64,000 bases of DNA from Sphagnum compactum (GCA_965153455.1 OZ234494.1:1364001-1428000); one strand, 5' to 3'; positions 37,296 through 49,869 are shown, counted from the stretch's first letter. Notes: generated by a model from the letters alone, not told the origin. Program-made: numbers and translations.

Positions 37296-39022
37296 TTAGA
37301 CACTGAAGGCAGATTGCAGAGTGTTAGCCATGTGTGATGCCACAGTTTGTGACGCAAATTGCTGAATTTGTTTCTTTGCATCTGCTCCAAACCAAATAAC
37401 CAAAATGTCAGAAAGTAGTTTGAATGCTGTCATGTAAAACTTAGTGCAAAATTTCAGACAACAAAAGCATCACACTCAAGAGCCAAGTATCTCTTGCCCT
37501 GTAGTCAACAGACCTAAACCCAAAGGATCGGTAAACCTATATGGCAAGACACCTTGTGTTGAAGTATGGGAGATCAAGAGTATGACTCATGCAGAAGCAG
37601 AATGTTTGAAATACCTTTCCGGCATTTAGTGAAGCCAATGATGTTGGCTATGCTGAGAACAAGAGCAACTCCAACCACCAAAAGGTAGTCCAAATTAAAC
37701 TTGATAACAGCCACAATGCCCAGTGCTACCCATGCCACAGGCTGCCACACATTTTCTTATTAGCCTAACCAGCAAATCTGATACACTGGTCATCCCCAAG
37801 GAAACAGTTTGAAACTTACAGGAGACAAGCAGGCTTGCAACAGCACACAATTATACCTCAATGAAAAAAGCAGAAGCATATCCAACCTCAATCAAACAAA
37901 AGGTTCTTGATCAAAGCTGGAGCTTACAGTGAGGTACAGTGACCACCAGAAAAGCCATGCATCCTTTTTGTTCAAGGTCTCCAAAGTCTGCAATAAACCC
38001 CAACCAAATGTAATCACTTAGTAGTTGAAACCTCTGATAATAAAGTTTGCACTACCTTTACAAACTCAGTTTAAGACACAGCCAAGACACTTTACGTAAA
38101 TAGTAGCAACTTCTAGTTTTGTATTAATCTTTCATTCAGTAGTGGCTAGAACAACAGAAGCAATGTCCTGCTGTATACAACTGTTGAGCAATTTCTTGGC
38201 ATCTTGAGTCTTGACAAGCTTCCTAGTAGGGACTAAACAACCTCCTTTTTCCATGAGACCCAGCTCCTGATGCATACAACTGATATCAAACACATCAACC
38301 CAGCTTCTTGTCCAAATGCCCTCTCATATTACATGGGTCAGTTTTCACCATAGTTTTGAGGAGTGTTCAAGGAAAGCATGAAAGTAAAAAAAGCTATATC
38401 ACCTGCTGATCAAGAGACTCATAGTGCCACACACTCTCGCCTTGGTCATTCACTTCATTCCACCATCGCAGTCCAACCAGTATCCGGCCACTCACATTCT
38501 TCACTGTCCAAAAGTCAAGTGCTACAAGGAGCACTGTAACAACAAACTGGATGACAAAGCTCTGGACGAATATCGAGAACAGAACGTAGAATGCTAGGGC
38601 AGAAAACTGCAGACATAAATCCAGCTACCACATCATCAGTAGCCAAATAGGAGCAAAATTCTTGCCACATTACAGACTGGATGGCTCCCAAATCAAGTCA
38701 TTGCTCCCAGACTAACCACACCAAAGACATCACTGCCACTTTGTGCAGTCAGATACGAATGGGCAGACATCTATAATAGGGCATCTGATTCCACAAAACT
38801 CACCTTGAAAAGGACAGTGAAAAAACAAACAGCCGGATGGCCATACTGCTCTCCCTCTGCCTGCCAGGAAATCACCATATAGTTCAGAGCGTCAGAGAAG
38901 AGGTCCAACAAGGAGGCCGGTAGTAAAAAGAGAGGAAGAAAACAAGGAATTGATGATAAAAGACACAGAGACAAGGAACGAAGACAAAGTGAGAGTGCTC
39001 ACCTCTGCCTGTCTACCGACAT
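37296..39022 (-). CDS. ECH: ECHIDNA (TVP23/FAM18 family) trans-Golgi membrane protein
   Basis: Five well-supported exons on the reverse strand are 38860-38804, 38606-38403, 37987-37928, 37741-37615 and 37381-37296, each joined at GT-AG in phase. They read EGEQYGHPAVCFFTVLFK, FVVTVLLVALDFWTVKNVSG, RILVGLRWWNEVNDQGESVW, NKKDAWLFWWSLYLT, LDYLLVVGVALVLSIANII, GFTKCRKDAKKQIQQFASQT and end QSAFSV. This is collinear with plant ECHIDNA (about 186 residues; here about 179). The protein sits in the trans-Golgi network with YIP4 proteins and is needed for secretion of wall material and cell elongation. Four membrane segments are visible. The first exon is uncertain: ATG at 39022 followed by a weak donor (ATGTCG then GTAGAC) keeps frame and gives MS before AEGEQ. 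A stronger donor (AG then GTGAGC) a few bases on would need a start farther upstream. Confidence 0.92.
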
Positions 39023-39517
39023 ACAACTCTCCTTCACCGTTCTAGGACTGCTAGCAATGGCAAAGAGATTACACATTCCAAAAAGATAGGGCTCCCAGAA
39101 CCTGATGGACACGAAGCTCAGAGGAAGCAGAGAGGGCGAAAAAAAACAACGGCTACAAACCCTCTCCGGGCACCGCTTTGCAATCGGAGTGCAGACTACT
39201 GGACTGACTACACTTCCGGATCTACATCTCTATATATCTGTTACCAATTTCTTGTAAGTCTACACTTCCGGATTCAAAACCTCAGGATCTACAAACATAG
39301 TGTCCGCCGGCCGAAAAGAGATTTACCATTTGGTAGCAGTGCTGACGACACTCAATGCGAGGTGAAGAATACAGATCCAAGCTCCTTCCGTGTCAAGGAC
39401 GCATAGTAGAGAACTGATCCCGTGCTCACCCCAACTGCTGGTAAAGCTCGAATCAATCGACCCTCCTTCACGCGCTTCACTCCGGACTTAGCTAGCTCCT
39501 CGCACGTCGTCTTCCTC
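39023..39517 (-). promoter_or_regulatory. Presumed leader and proximal promoter of ECHIDNA
   Basis: This is GC-richer than the flanking spacer, with no domain-bearing frame. The repeated phrase CTACACTTCCGGAT occurs at about 39207 and 39260. The transcription start is likely here, but nothing in the sequence fixes it. Confidence 0.35.
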
Positions 39518-39975
39518 GATTCTGCGTCAAACGAACAGACACAACACTGTTCTGTTTTAGGGCTTGTGTGCCGTTGTCGCTCTCACTCGACCATTCCACC
39601 ACGGTAGGTCGACCATTCCAGCAATGAAGCCCGACTATTCCACCACCCCCTCCCTAGTAGAGAAACTCCAGTCGACGATTCCACCAGCCCCCCTTTCCTA
39701 TTGCAGTCTTCTTTTTCGATTCTGCATCAAACGAACGCACTTTACTCTGTTTTAGGATCTGTGCGTGAATATTGCTCTTACTCGACCATTCCAGTACGTT
39801 ACGTCGACCATTCCACCACCCCATTCCCCCGTGAAGAAAACTATAGTTGACGATTCCACTACTCCCCTCCTCCCAATTGCTCTGTTTTAGGGTTTGTTTG
39901 TGAATGTTGCTCTCACTTGACCATTCCAGTACAGTAAGTCCGCCATTCGAGCAATTCAGGTCGACCATTCCACCA

Positions 39976-40010
<35 letters not shown>

Positions 40011-40130
40011 AAAACTCCGGTTGACAATTCCACCAACCCTCTCTCCAATTGGAGAAACTCCAGTCGACAATTCCACCATCCCTCTCGCCCAAGTGGAGAA
40101 ACTCTAGTCAACAATTCCACATTCAGAACA
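39518..40130. repeat. Degenerate tandem repeat built on TCGACCATTCCA
   Basis: Three or more imperfect units share GATTCTGCGTCAAACGAAC (39518 and 39717), CTGTTTTAGG (near 39551, 39748 and 39883), 'TGTTGCTCTCACTCGACCATTCCA' variants and 'GAGAAACTCCAGTCGAC'. Spacing is about 200 then 135 bases. The short word GACCATTCCA or a near variant recurs many times. A (CA)n run at 39976-40008 is embedded. The block lies directly upstream of the ECHIDNA gene. Confidence 0.7.
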
Positions 40131-40629
40131 TTACATCTCCCTAGTGAATCTATTTGTTGTGTTTCTTTGTTTCTCCATCCATGTCATGTATTATCAAGTC
40201 GGCATTTGCATTGCAAAGAACATGTTAAGTTATGTAGAAACCTTTTCGGTTGTTGTTTGGTGGTTGGTCTCATTGTTGTGGGTTTCTCTTATTGTCACAA
40301 TGGTCATTGCATTCTATGGGAGAGTTCATATGTTATAAGGGTTCAAGCTTTCAAGCTTTATGATATGCATTCAATACATTCCCACGTTGTGATTTCAAAA
40401 CACTTGTTGGGGAAGGGGAAATAAAAGAATTTTATTAACATTATGATGAGCGAGTCCGTGTAGCAAATGGTAGACATCATGGACAAGCCATAGGTCATAG
40501 AAACCATGAATGAAAAACTTGCAGCTATTGAATGCAAAGCGTTTTGGAATGAACAATTTCAAAAGTTATAGAAGAATTAAAAAAATATGGGCTTCACATC
40601 ATCATAGCGCATTTGCATGGGTGTTTTTT

Positions 40630-41935
40630 AGGCTTAATCATCATAATGTTGTGATTAATATTTAAATTATTCAAAATATGAGATGCAATTTGTGTCACCC
40701 ATGTTCACCTCCTCTAATAATAATTAAACATGATCAAGGAAATGTATTGTTCCCTACAATCCTTTGCACAAGATTAGAAGCATGAAAAAAACACATTGAA
40801 AATGAACATTTTTTCCCCTTTTTTGTTACAAACAAAAAATTTAAGGTGGTCGAAGAATTTGGACATGCTCAACAAAAGGAAAAAATAGGAAGATGATTCT
40901 TCTTACTTCAATCACCAAATTTTATTCTAGCCCTAACCCTTACAAGTTCAATGATTTGGGTCATAACAATTCATAAAGGATTTAGTTTTGTTCATAGGAA
41001 AAGGATACTTGTTAATGTCACTTATTAAAAATTCTTGGTTGTGGCGTTTTATGATTCAGCAATGTGATAGTTCTTACACAATTTCTATCTCACAAGTTCT
41101 TTGTCCAACACATACCCATCATGTTAGTTCATATGATGAAGTGGTATGTGTTCCCAACCATTGCATAATGTGCAATTACCACTAACATTTTTTATTTTTA
41201 GATGTCCAACACATGGTTCAATACATTTATATTTGTGATAAATTTTAGCAATGAAATTAGGTGCCTTGCCATATTAAAATCAATTTGTTTGAAGTTACCA
41301 ACACTTTTGGAGCAACATTGGCTAAGCAAATGAAATCTTTGTTAATTGAGTATCAACTCACCAACAAGTTATAGCTTACTTTAAAGACAAAGCCACAAAC
41401 TTGAACACCCTTGCTATTATTTCAACCTCTGTTGTGTCATGTGCACCTTTATAACTTTTTTCACCTTTTCATGGGACTTGTTTTGGCCATGTGATGTTCA
41501 AGGCATGTCAATATGCCACAAATGATGGTAAAGTTAAGGTTGGAATGAAGGATGTCAATTTGGCTAAATTAGAATATGTTTTAAAAAAACAATTACATGA
41601 ACAAAAAAGTTCAACAAGGGTAAGCAAGAATGGGAATTACCTTACAAGAAGGTTGGTTTAAAAGCACGAAAATTGAAAACATTTGTCAAAATTAAATTTG
41701 CATCCAAGATTGTTTTGTTTCAAAAGATGTTGGATTTTCTTGCAACCATTAACCCTTGTTAAAACTAACAAACTTCCAAGTTGGAAGCTCAAGTGCCCTC
41801 AAGCTCCAATGGGTAATTGCAATGTCATTGAAACCCTAAATCCTATGGTGAAGCAAAACATTTTTAACCAAACCAAGGGGTATTTGTTACTTTATGTTAT
41901 AATGTGCAACAAGTCCTACCCCATTAACCTCCATC
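40630..41935 (+). pseudogene. Decayed hAT-type transposase with BED zinc finger
   Basis: A broken reading frame can be followed by eye across several frames. A BED-like finger (MRCNLCHPCS, then KKHIENEH after a stop) lies at about 40678-40805. FIGKGYLLMSLIKNSWLWRF follows at about 40990. Next come LFEVTNTFGATLAKQMKSLL and QLTNKVIAYFKDKATNLNTL at 41290-41410, then GTCFGHVMFKACQYATNDGK and VGMKDVNLAKLEYVLKK at 41475-41600. NCNVIETLNPMVKQNIFNQT and KGYLLLYV end it at 41815-41905. This order matches hAT-like (RNase H fold) transposases found in plants. Numerous stops and frameshifts show it is inactive. Terminal inverted repeats were not identified. Residual C-terminal sequence may extend to about 42270. 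Confidence 0.7.
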
Positions 41936-42389
41936 GTTGACGATTCCTTATGGAGAGTTGAAGCCCATATCTCTTTGGTGAAATTTAAATTGTCATTGTA
42001 TCATCAAATTGCCATTGTGAATGAAAGTGATCTAAATCACCTTTGCATTGGTGAAAAGATCATGATAAACAATTCTTTGTTATTGCATTCTTTGTAAATG
42101 GCAATTTCTAGGTATTCCAAGATTTCATATTGAAACTATAAGGATTTTTACTATTGTTGGCATATTGACAAGTTTGCAATGGTGTTGATTGGGAGTGTAA
42201 AACTTGGACAAGCTAATGATGATCTTGAAAAACTAACCAAATGATGCAAAGACAAGATGAACTTTTACTTCAAAAGATATAGAATAACTCTTTGTTATTG
42301 AACATGTTTTACTTGATGATTTTGAGGAGGAGCTTGAAGAGGTTAGATATTTTCATAACCCCTTAAATACCTAAAACCCTCAAATTTTT

Positions 42390-42870
42390 TGTGTAAATTG
42401 GAGCTTTTTTTGGATATCCAATACTTGCAAATGACTATGATTAACATTCACATCTATACATCTCAAAATTTTGTGTAATTCTTTGAATCATCTTGAGCAA
42501 ATACTTACTATAGTTATAGTTTGCAATTATATTTTATATCTAATAATTGTAGGTGACTACATTAAACATTTCAATGTATCTCAAAAAATAATTTTTTTGA
42601 ATCATTAGTTTAAACAAGTATTTGCTTTGTTTTTAGTTTGTAACTTTGTTTGGATATCAAGTGCCTAATGGCTACATTGAACATTTAAATGTTTCTTAGA
42701 AATTTTTTAAAACTTTTTGAATCACCTTGAATAAGGACCTACTTTGTTTACAATTTGTATATTTGTTCGATATCAAAAGTTGCAGATGTGTACATTGAGC
42801 ATTGAAATGTGTTTCAAAAAAAATTATATATATTTTTAATCACCTTGAACAAGTTTTTTATTTATTTATA
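42390..42870. repeat. Diverged tandem repeat, about four copies of a 110-125 base unit
   Basis: Each unit has 'TTTGGATATC' or a variant, 'GACTACATTAAACATTT', 'aatgtatctcaaaa' and 'TTTGAATCACCTTGAACAAG' or near variants. Copies begin near 42410, 42530, 42650 and 42770. The unit is AT-rich and non-coding, next to the hAT remnant, and may be subterminal repeats of that or another element. Confidence 0.65.
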
Positions 42871-45800
42871 TATGCAATTTAGAAGTGAATGAAGATTTAT
42901 GTGATGGACCTATGAACATTTAAATTGTTGATCATGTCAATTTTTTTGAAAGTTTTGGATTGTCTTGAATAAGTTTAAGTTATGTTTAGATTTTCATGTG
43001 GAGGGATTAGGGATGTGCGAATGAATATGTGACTACATGATAACATTTTAATCGCTAATCATGTTTATGATCATGTGAAAAATGCAATGGGAACATTACT
43101 GGTACCAAAATTATTATATATACTTATTACTATTAAAAATCCATAAGATCTATGTTGATACCATTGCATGATACCCATTCCATATCCTTCAATTATATGT
43201 ACCATACCATATATACCATGTTTTAAAATGTTTTGATGTCATTATACATATGCTATGAAAAATTTGGAAAACCTTATATATTAGTAGCAATTTGGTGGCC
43301 AACATTAGTTTGCACATAAGTATTGAATTGGTTTTATGTTTTTCCTACAACCTAAAAATAACTAAGTTAGGGGTTGTTAATAAATAGGTTAAAAAAAATG
43401 TAATCAAATTAACCATAGTAGTTAGTTAAGGAACTAAAATTCAACAATTTTTTTTCTAACTCATCATCACAAATTTAAAAGGTCAAAAGTGAAAATCATT
43501 AGCTCAACTAGCGGATGCAATAGATTAATAATGAAAATCATGTGAAGTTTGTTCATTCATAGGTTCATACATTTTACATATGAATATCATGCATTGAAAA
43601 CACGTTCGACACATGAATAAATGCATTGACGAATGAACTACAAACTTATGAATGAATGAATGTCACACAAATTTCACATCTTTCTATAAATTTGTGTGCC
43701 AAATGTGTTTTTAGTTCACAAAATTAGTGCATGAAACATATGAATTATGAATGAATGAATTTTGCACAATTTCCATTACTAAATCATGAGATGTTAAGTT
43801 TGTGATGTTACCATCTATTTTTCCTTGTGTGTTGGTGGGTGTTAATTCAACTTAGTTCTGCCCAATTAAGGGAAGTGTTGTTCCATTAGGTGTAGGGTAA
43901 TGCCCAAAAATGAAAGCATTACCCAACATAAAGACATAGCTGAAAAAAAATTCCACCTTGAACAAGCATGATTTCATAAAAAAAATCAAGTTAATTAATG
44001 AAATGATCAACACAAATAAAGGGCATTTGACATAGAAAATCACCAAACACCCAAACTGTGATTTTGGAAATATTACATAAATAATAACTTCAAAACTTTG
44101 AAATCAAAAATTTGATGTTAAATCTATTTTCACTATTTGAATCAAAAGACATTTTTGACAAAGAAAATGCAACCAATATGTAAGGTTTTCCGCAAAACAA
44201 TTGATTAAGATCACTTGAAACCTTTTCTTTAATTTTTTATGAAAAATTGATACCGTATTAAAGTATTAAAAAATAGCAAGTTTAAAGTTTTAAAATTTAC
44301 CCAGTACTTTATTTTATTACATTTAATCATCACTTTAAGGAAATTTTATTAAATCTCAGTATGAAATGTTGTAATTCAACATTTAATGCACAAAGTTCAA
44401 GAGTAATTATAATATTTGTATAACTAAAAATAATGAAAATGTATGTAACAATAGTGGAGGCACTTAGGAAAAAGAAAAAAATAGGTTTCCTTTCACCCCT
44501 TATCCCATCTTTCAGTGGTATTTGCAAATATATAAATTTTTTATTAAATATCAATGTGAAATGTTGAAACTGAACATTTAACATACAAGGTTCGAAAATA
44601 ATTATAGTGGTTATACAAGTAGGAACAATGAAAATATTTGTAACAACAATGGAGGTGTTTAAAAAAAGATTAGATGAAATTTAGTTTACCACAAAATTGA
44701 TGGTTTTTAAAGTTTCACCCCCTTGAATGTTCATTTGTGAATATCATGTTTGAATACCAACACATTAAAAATGTGTGAGACTCAGCAATTTGAAACTTGG
44801 GTGAAAATATTTTTCTCAAAATTTTGAAATCTGGTTTGGGTCTCTTCAAAAATAATTCAAAAATAAATTTAAAAACCAAGGTGGGTTTTATAAACTCTTT
44901 TGAAACGTTGACCCAATAGGTCCTATAAAAACTTGAGAACTGGCCAACATTGATTTCGACCTCAACATCACACTAAACCTCAATTTTGATAAGTTTTGAT
45001 TGATTGTTATAAATAGTATAACCTACAAGTAATATCATTTTTGGGATGCCCCATATTAACAGGAACCACACTTATTCACTTAAATAATTATTTATTTTGA
45101 AATATACCCAAAATATTTTAAGAATCTTTCATTTGAAAGTTTTAAAAGTCAAATTTGATTCAAAAAGATGTTACAATACATTATATTGTGCTCCTAGGTG
45201 CTTAGGAGCTTGTTGCCGCCTTGACAAGTGTATAGGCCCTTTTTATCTTGCTCGATGTTAGACTAGGAAATTTACAAGCTCATTCCATGCAAGATGGAGA
45301 TTGATGGTTCTACATAGATACCCAAATGATACCTTGGGATCTCCCCCAAAATACATCATGTTTAAAGAATCTCCTTAAAAATAAGGGTCTTTACAACACC
45401 TAATGATTAATTTTTAGTAGTTCATTATCATTAAATTCATTCCAAATCATACCACATGTTTCCATAATATATTAAAAACATTATCATGTAAACAAATTAA
45501 AAACTTGCAACATTAATACAATTTTTGACACAAAAAACATGAAAACTAAGAATTGATTATGCATCATGTAGCGCATGTTAATGTGTACACACTCTTTTAT
45601 TAAATAAGAATATACATTAAGATCAATGTGGTAAAAAGATCAGAATTTCAATTATTGAAAAAATTCATTACATGTCTTTAAACATGGTTTAGAGATTATG
45701 TACAAGTATGCAATTTTATTGAAAACGAACCAATAAGAATAATAATGTATGTTCAAATTGCTTCATATTCTAACCAAAAATAGAAGAAATTATGTTCTAA

Positions 45801-47444
45801 ACATGATGGAATAAAACATCAATATTATAAAACACTATATTTTGTGAAACCAATGCTATTATTTTTTTAATTTCATTAAAAAATGCATTAACAAGGATGC
45901 CCATATAATTTTTTCCAATAATTAAGTTGCATTTGACATGTTTGGAAGGAAGTTAGGGAGATGTGGATATTAAAAATAGGATTCTTAAAATGTTTTTAAA
46001 AAGATATCGGCACTCCAAATAAAATACCAAGTCACTTTGGAAGTGTCTTGAAATCTTGCATTCCTTATCATATTATATTTCAACAAGACATTGAAAAAAA
46101 ATCAATTATTTTTTACCAACCATTTTTACACTTATTAGTTGAAGGACTAAACATCTATGTCCACTTTTCATTGTTGAACATTTAAGGAATGTTCATTTTA
46201 CCTTTGGACACATGACACACGACAAGATTGTGTCTTAGTTTTTGTTGTCATACCCCAACCTTGAATGCACCCATTAAGAGGAAACAACATAAAGACAATT
46301 GTGATAAACTTGGATATTTAAACTTAGATTCCATTTCAAGAGCTAGGAATGGATGTTGATCCACATTGTGTCCCATTTCATTTAAAAATTTGTAGGAAAA
46401 AAAAAACAATGAAGCAAAACTCCACACTTTGCCAAAAATGTGTTGTAAATCAAAAGTTTCATATGCTCATCAATGCAAACAACATACCATGAACAAGCAA
46501 GACATCATACTATATATTGAATTAGATAGCAATCTACATCTAAAAACTAGAAACCAAAAAATGCATTTAAAAACATGAAATCACAATACAAAACATGAAG
46601 ATGTAAAAATCTATTGTTAGTAGAATATCGTTACACTACAAACAAAAGAGGGTGATTTTATTATGAACTTTTGATATATAAAAAAATTGAATGATGGCCA
46701 TAAGTCAAATCTTTAGTACAACAAATAATATCCATTGATCCATCACAAATCAACAATGTTGAAAAGTCAAATTCCTGCATGATGGACGGTTTGCATTCAA
46801 CCACAATAATTAAGGATCCATAGCTAACATGAACAATCACAATTGCCACAATCCAATGGCTTGCATGTATTTTATGAGATCAAATGGTCAACTTTTATGG
46901 GTAATTTAAATGATAGAAATTGATTTCAAAACGAATCACACTTTTCACTTTTGAATGATGAAGATTAATTATTTTTCATCAATGAATGATAGGATGTAGC
47001 ATGGAAGGTGTGGACACATTGAATGATAAAAAAATATTCCTACTATTGAATGGTTATGGGCTCATCATCTCCACATTTGAACGATGAAAATTAAATGAAA
47101 ATATTGCACATATTAAGTTCTTCAAAAATATGGTCACAATAGTTTTTTACTAAACAACTATATATTGAATATTTTATTTTGATGGTCACAATCTTGTCTT
47201 TTAGAGGTGAGATACTCCTATTGTTTCAATTCATGGTGTTGATAGTCGAAATTATGTGATTGACATTAACAATATTTTTAGTTTTACATCTAAATGCTTA
47301 AAATTTCACATCAATTATATCATTGTTAGTGAAGGTTTTCTAGCATTTTTAGTAGTTTTTTAATTTTTCCTTATCAATTTAAATTTTCACTATTGAAAAG
47401 GTTAGTTGTTGTATTTTGCATGGGTTTTATTATGTTAGGTTATT
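42871..47444. other. Long AT-rich spacer, no gene recognised
   Basis: About 4.6 kb of very AT-rich DNA without a domain-bearing frame. Words such as TGAATGAATGAA recur around 43600-43760. One clear imperfect duplication (44340-44680) is listed separately. There is no evidence for RNA genes. Confidence 0.45.
44340..44680. repeat. Imperfect direct duplication, offset about 185 bases
   Basis: Two consecutive copies share, in order, 'TTTTATTAAAT', 'ATGAAATGTTG', 'CAACATTTAA', 'CAAGAGTAATTATA' versus 'GAAAATAATTATA', 'ACAATGAAAAT' and 'GTAACAATAGTGGAGG' versus 'GTAACAACAATGGAGG'. It is non-coding and of unknown origin. Confidence 0.6.
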
Positions 47445-48127
47445 GTGACCTCTGCTAACAATCATCAATTTGAGCGATTTGACATTCTGTTATTTGTTAT
47501 TTCTTCTTATTTTCTTGTTTACACTATTTTTTTGAAGCAAAATGTATGTCTAATGTCTTTTAGGAATGATTTTTTTTTTGGTCCAAATGAACAATTCTAT
47601 CAACTTCTGTTATGGCCATTTTATTTTGTTTTGTATTTGAAATTTGACACAAGTTTTCAATTATTGTCTTTCTATAGAGGATGGTTAGAAGGCTTCTATC
47701 TATCTTTTGATTTGTTTGGTGTTCTTCAAGTGGACGAAATGCAAGGCCTTTGGCTTACTATAATGTCTTTCTAGCTATTTGGAACCCTATTTTTATTTTT
47801 AGTGTTCTTTTTTTTCCCATATAGGTGCTTCATCTTTTGACTCTCTTAGATTTAAATGGTTTTAAGTTTTGTGCATTTGATAAGGATGAATTCAATTCAT
47901 TTCATGAAAAAGAGGCTCATGTTGTTCCATTCATTAATAGTTTGTTTAACTTGTTAATGGATGAAGACCTCATTCCCAAACTACAAAGATGTTTTCTAGT
48001 GGTTTTCTCCACATTTTGTTATTACATATGCGAATCCATTCATGCACAACAAGTTGTTGTTATTATCAATAAGACACATTTTGCATTCATTGAGGTATAT
48101 ATGTGTTCCAAATGCAACAATTTATAA
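47445..48127 (+). other. Coding-like fragments of unknown origin
   Basis: Two neighbouring forward frames of about 100 codons (47445-47774 and 47825-48127) stand out in a region where frames are otherwise shorter. The second contains FHEKEAHVVPFINSLFNLL and ICESIHAQQVVVIINKTHFA, which looks like helical protein rather than random translation of AT-rich DNA. I do not recognise the family. A decayed mobile-element gene is the most likely explanation, but I cannot show it. Confidence 0.25.
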
Positions 48128-49010
48128 CCTAAAATTTTCATATACATATAAAAAAATATTGTACTAACAATTGGTTAGATGACCATCGTTTTGTATAGAT
48201 CTATTTATGGGTTTTAAGCTTTATGGGCATGTAAGCAAGGATAATCTTAATTGTCATGCATTGCGTATGCAATGGAAAACAATGTTTTGCATTTTTGAAA
48301 CCAACATACGCAATTGATTACATCATTGCAATTCTTGTGTTGGGTGTCAACAATAGTTAAAAAATGACATTACATGATAAACATGAATCTATGATTCTAA
48401 CAATTTGTGATAATGTCCCCAATTTAATCATTTTCCCTATGTAATTGTGATTTTTAAAAAATTAATTAATACATGAGGATTTAATCAATGATAATGAAAT
48501 GAAATTAAGAAATTAAAGACAATTCTAAGTTTTCAAAATGACACGTAGGTGTATGTTTGCAATTAAAGACATTACATTGAGATTATTGAAATAAATATTT
48601 TTAATCGATATAATTTTACATGTGAAAATAACTTAAGTTTTAAAGAATATTTAAATTTATTGTTTAAAATAAAAAATAAAAAACACATATTTTGTAAATT
48701 TTAATTTTAAAACATTACAAACTTTGGTGAAATTATAAACATGTGAATTATTACATAATTATATAATTATTTGACAATGAAAAGAAATTCAAATATGCAA
48801 GTTTATGTTTATGCAATGACAATATTTTTGTGAAAAATATAGAAGTCGACATGTTGAAAATCATCATAATTATCATAGGCTATATACATTATAGTAGGTG
48901 ATGGGAAAAAAATATAGTTAATCTTTTTAAATGAATTAATTTTTTCTTTAGAAATAAAATCCTTTTGTCAATGTGGAAAGTGACCCTAGGCTAAGTTAAG
49001 GAGTAGGCAA
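48128..49010. other. AT-rich spacer, nothing recognised
   Basis: Very AT-rich DNA with no frame of note and no repeat large enough to list. It ends abruptly at the G/C-rich tandem repeats that begin near 49010. Confidence 0.4.
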
Positions 49011-49300
49011 GCAGTAGGACCCTTGTCCTATGCCACCCATTTTGACAATGTCTCCCCACTCGTGGGGCCTTAAACCTTGGGGCCTAGGTCCCCCCATTTT
49101 GAAAATGTCCTTTGCATGTGGGTCCTTACCCTTTTCCAAGCACCCCCCCCAACCCCCCCCTTTTGAAAATGTCCTCCACTTGTGGGGCCTTTTACCCTTA
49201 GTCTAGGTCCCCCCCATATTGAAAATGTCCTCCACATGTGTGATCTTACCCCTTGTCCTAGGGCCCCCCCAATTTGAAAATTTCCTCCACCCATGGGGCC
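49010..49300. repeat. Tandem repeat, about 4.5 copies of a 60-base unit
   Basis: Units carry CCCCATTTTGAAAATGTCC, a 'cacttgtggggcctta' phrase and 'ccttgtcctaggtcccccc', with copy-to-copy changes and C-run length differences. On the reverse strand this yields Gly-rich repetitive translation, which I regard as meaningless. Confidence 0.8.
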
Positions 49301-49436
49301 TTAGTGAGCATGAGGCAAACCCCATGATTAGCCAACACCTATGTAGATCACATAGGTGGTAGGGTCTAGAGTAGTCTTACACCTACTATTTAGGCATGGG
49401 AAGGAGGTACTAATTAGAACCAATGAGACATACCTG

Positions 49437-49800
49437 GTAACCACCCCTAAGGGTCGGACAAGAATTTGCCCCTAGGGTTTTTTTTTCCCATTTTTGGATT
49501 GGACAAGAATTTTTTCCCCTAGGGTTTTTTCCCATTTTTGGATTGGTTAAGAATTTGCCCCTAGGGTTTTTTCCCATTTTTGGATTGGACAAGAATTTTT
49601 TGCCCCTAGGGTTTTCCCATTTTTGGATTGGACAAGAATTTTCCTTCCCTTAGGGTTTTTTCCCATTTTTGTATTGGGCAAGAATTTGCCTCTAGGGTTT
49701 TCCCATTTTTGGATTGGAACAAGAATTTGCCCTTAGGGTTTTCCCATTTTTGGATTGGGCAAAAAAACAATTTCCCTAGGGTTTTCCCATTTTTTGGAGT
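49437..49800. repeat. Tandem repeat with telo-box-like core, seven to eight copies
   Basis: The unit is about 45-60 bases, with core CCCCTAGGGTTTT, then CCCATTTTTGGATTGG and ACAAGAATTT. Almost every copy contains AGGGTTTT, whose complement AAAACCCT is the core of plant telo-box elements. Copies differ mainly in T-run length. It lies about 1.4 kb before the SPIRAL1 start codon. Confidence 0.8.
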
Positions 49801-49869
49801 TGGTGATTTTTAGGTCAAGAGTGAAGGGGCGCAGTGGAGAGGGTACCTACTTGATTGAGAGTGTGGGTG

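Noticed and set aside
49010-49800. CRISPR-like array of repeats
   Set aside because: Units are imperfect head-to-tail tandem copies without unique spacers, in an evidently eukaryotic sequence.
49437-49800. Interstitial telomere tract
   Set aside because: The unit is about 45-60 bases with one AGGGTTTT each, not uninterrupted short telomeric repeats.
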